Source: Auanema rhodensis
Lineage: Eukaryota > Nematoda > Chromadorea > Rhabditida > Rhabditidae
Assembly: GCA_964057225.1 (NCBI GenBank)
Contig: OZ059894.1
Span: 13,774,131 to 13,838,130, forward strand
Reading direction: 5' to 3'
Length of the DNA: 64,000 bases
This document shows positions 62,524 through 64,000 of the stretch, piece by piece (positions within the stretch are counted from its first letter, which is position 1; each line of letters begins with the position of its first letter). The translations under genes and the position numbers were made by a program. Below the pieces are notes generated by a model. It did not search any database. It was not told where the DNA came from and worked only from the letters and a program-made list of their open reading frames with translations.

Positions 62524-64000
62524 AGTTGATTCTCCCCTTTTCTCATCGATCATAAATTTTCTTCAATAAAAAATATACAGAACTTGGGTATTGAAACCTC
62601 CAGAATCTGAATATCCTACTGACACTTGGCTGGAATCTCTCAATTTTCCGGAAAAAGGGTTTATGTCAAGCCTATACGCAAGAATGTTCACAAAAAAGTT
62701 CAGGCTGAGCACACGATCTGACCGGTGATTCTCCCTTTTTCTCATCGATCATAGATTTTATTCAATAAAAAATATACAGAACTTGGGTATTGAAATCTCC
62801 AGAATCTGAATATCCTACTGACACTTGGCTGGAATCTCTCAATTTTCCGGAAAAAGGGTTTATGTCAAGCCTATACGCAAGAATGTTCACAAAAAAGTTC
62901 AGGCTGAGCACACGATCTGACCGATGATTCTCCCTTTTTCTCATCGATCATAGATTTTATTCAATAAAAAATATACAGAACTTGGGTATTGAAATCTCCA
63001 GAATCTGAATATCCTACTGACACTTGGCTGGAATCTCTCAATTTTCCGGAAAAAGGGTTTATGTCAAGCCTATACGCAAGAATGTTCACAAAAAAGTTCA
63101 GGCTGAGCACACGATCTGACCGATGATTCTCCCTTTTTCTCATCGATCATAGATTTTATTCAATGAAAAATATACAGAACTTGGGTATTGACACCTCCAG
63201 AATCTGAATATCTTATTGAGACTTGGCTGGAATCTCTCAATTTTCCGGAAAAAGGGTTTATGCCAAGCCTATACGCAAGAATGTTCACAAAAAAGTTCAG
63301 GCTGAGCACACGATCTGACCGGTGATTCTCCCTTTTTCTCATCGATTATAGATTTTATTCAATGAAAAACATATAGAACTTGGGTATTGAAATCTCCAGA
63401 ATCTGCATATCCTACTGAGACTTGGCTGGAATCTCTCAATTTTCCGGAAAAAGGGTTTATGCCAAGCCTATACGCAAGAATGTTCACAAAAAAGTTCAGG
63501 CTGAGCACACGATCTGACCGGTGATTCTCCCTTTTTCTCATCGATTATAGATTTTATTCAATGAAAAACATATAGAACTTGGGTATTGAAATCTCCAGAA
63601 TCTGCATATCCTACTGAGACTTGGCTGGAATCTTTCAATTTTCCGGAAAAAGGGTTTATGCCAAGCCTATACGCAAGAATGTTCACAAAAAAGTTCAGGC
63701 TGAGCACACGATCTGACCGGTGATTCTCCCTTTTTCTCATCGATTATAGATTTTATTCAATGAAAAACATATAGAACTTGGGTATTGAAATCTCCAGAAT
63801 CTGCATATCCTACTGAGACTTGGCTGGAATCTCTCAATTTTCCGGAAAAAGGGTTTATGCCAAGCCTATACGCAAGAATGTTCACAAAAAAGTTCAGGCT
63901 GAGCACACGATCTGACCGGTGATTCTCCCTTTTTCTCATCGATCATAGATTTTATTCAATAAAAAATATACAGAACTTGGGTATTGAAACCTCCAGAATC
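62524..64000. repeat. 199-bp tandem satellite array, running off the window
   Basis: Seven full units and a partial eighth, with an exact 199-bp period (same ATG-equivalent at 62745, 62944, 63143, 63342, 63541, 63740, 63939). Units 1-3 form one variant group (TATGTCAAGCC, GACACTTGG) and units 4-7 another (TATGCCAAGCC, GAGACTTGG). The partial unit 8 goes back to the unit-1 form. Each unit contains a 60-codon open frame on the minus strand, but differences between units are often amino-acid changing and 199 is not a multiple of 3, so the frame is read as incidental. The period, near nucleosome spacing, is common for satellites. Confidence 0.96.

Noticed and set aside
62563-63939. Seven tandem protein-coding genes of 60 aa
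   Set aside because: Units are a 199-bp satellite. Variation between them includes many amino-acid changes and there is no sign of splice sites or of a gene unit.
62524-64000. CRISPR array
   Set aside because: The whole 199-bp unit repeats with no unique spacers, and the genome is eukaryotic.

Overview
This is eukaryotic, animal DNA. It is AT-rich, its genes are cut into many small exons by GT-AG introns mostly 40-60 bp long, and it carries metazoan multidomain genes (CRIM1-type, SRF, G-alpha, Reeler, C-type lectin). A nematode is the best guess: intron size, a chondroitin-proteoglycan-like eggshell-type protein, a ShK module and an UNC-120-like SRF all point that way. The dense intron structure (about 33 coding exons in one gene) does not fit the intron-poor nematode lineages. 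Species cannot be named from sequence alone. Gene models were joined by hand from splice sites. All eleven keep frame over every junction, and three give lengths close or equal to the family norm (ARP2 394 aa, G-alpha 354 aa, ARMT1 463 aa).

Layout. 1-598 is the 3' end of a DDX3/Vasa-group DEAD-box helicase (+). 599-10005 has no gene I can support, but its last 1.3 kb holds two perfect CArG boxes just upstream of an SRF/UNC-120-type MADS-box factor (+, 10006-15918). ARMT1, a DUF89 enzyme, follows on the minus strand (18171-20019). A complete CRIM1-like transmembrane protein (minus, 22756-31062, 24 exons) comes next, with a CpG-rich 5' flank. 31.2-39.0 kb is gene-free.

ARP2 (minus, 39052-41071) and TTC17 (+, 42204-47517) are head to head. 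TTC17 converges on a small secreted chondroitin-proteoglycan-like protein (minus, 47916-49103), which is head to head with a secreted double C-type-lectin protein (+, 49767-51346). A membrane-anchored short-chain dehydrogenase (+, 52203-53888) converges on a secreted protein with an N-terminal Reeler domain and a C-terminal ShK domain (minus, 54291-56815). After 3.3 kb of microsatellite-rich DNA comes a Gi/o-like G-alpha (minus, 60144-61886). The right edge is a 199-bp tandem satellite that runs out of the window.

Themes. SRF, ARP2 and TTC17 all touch actin biology (SRF transcription responds to actin state, ARP2 nucleates branched actin, TTC17 is linked to actin assembly and ciliogenesis). 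Five genes encode secreted or membrane proteins. The most interesting unexplained signals are the CArG boxes upstream of SRF, repeated clusters of ACGTG words in noncoding DNA, a high share of AAG 3' splice sites, the Reeler-ShK architecture with a possible truncated isoform, and a seven-unit higher-order pattern in the satellite.
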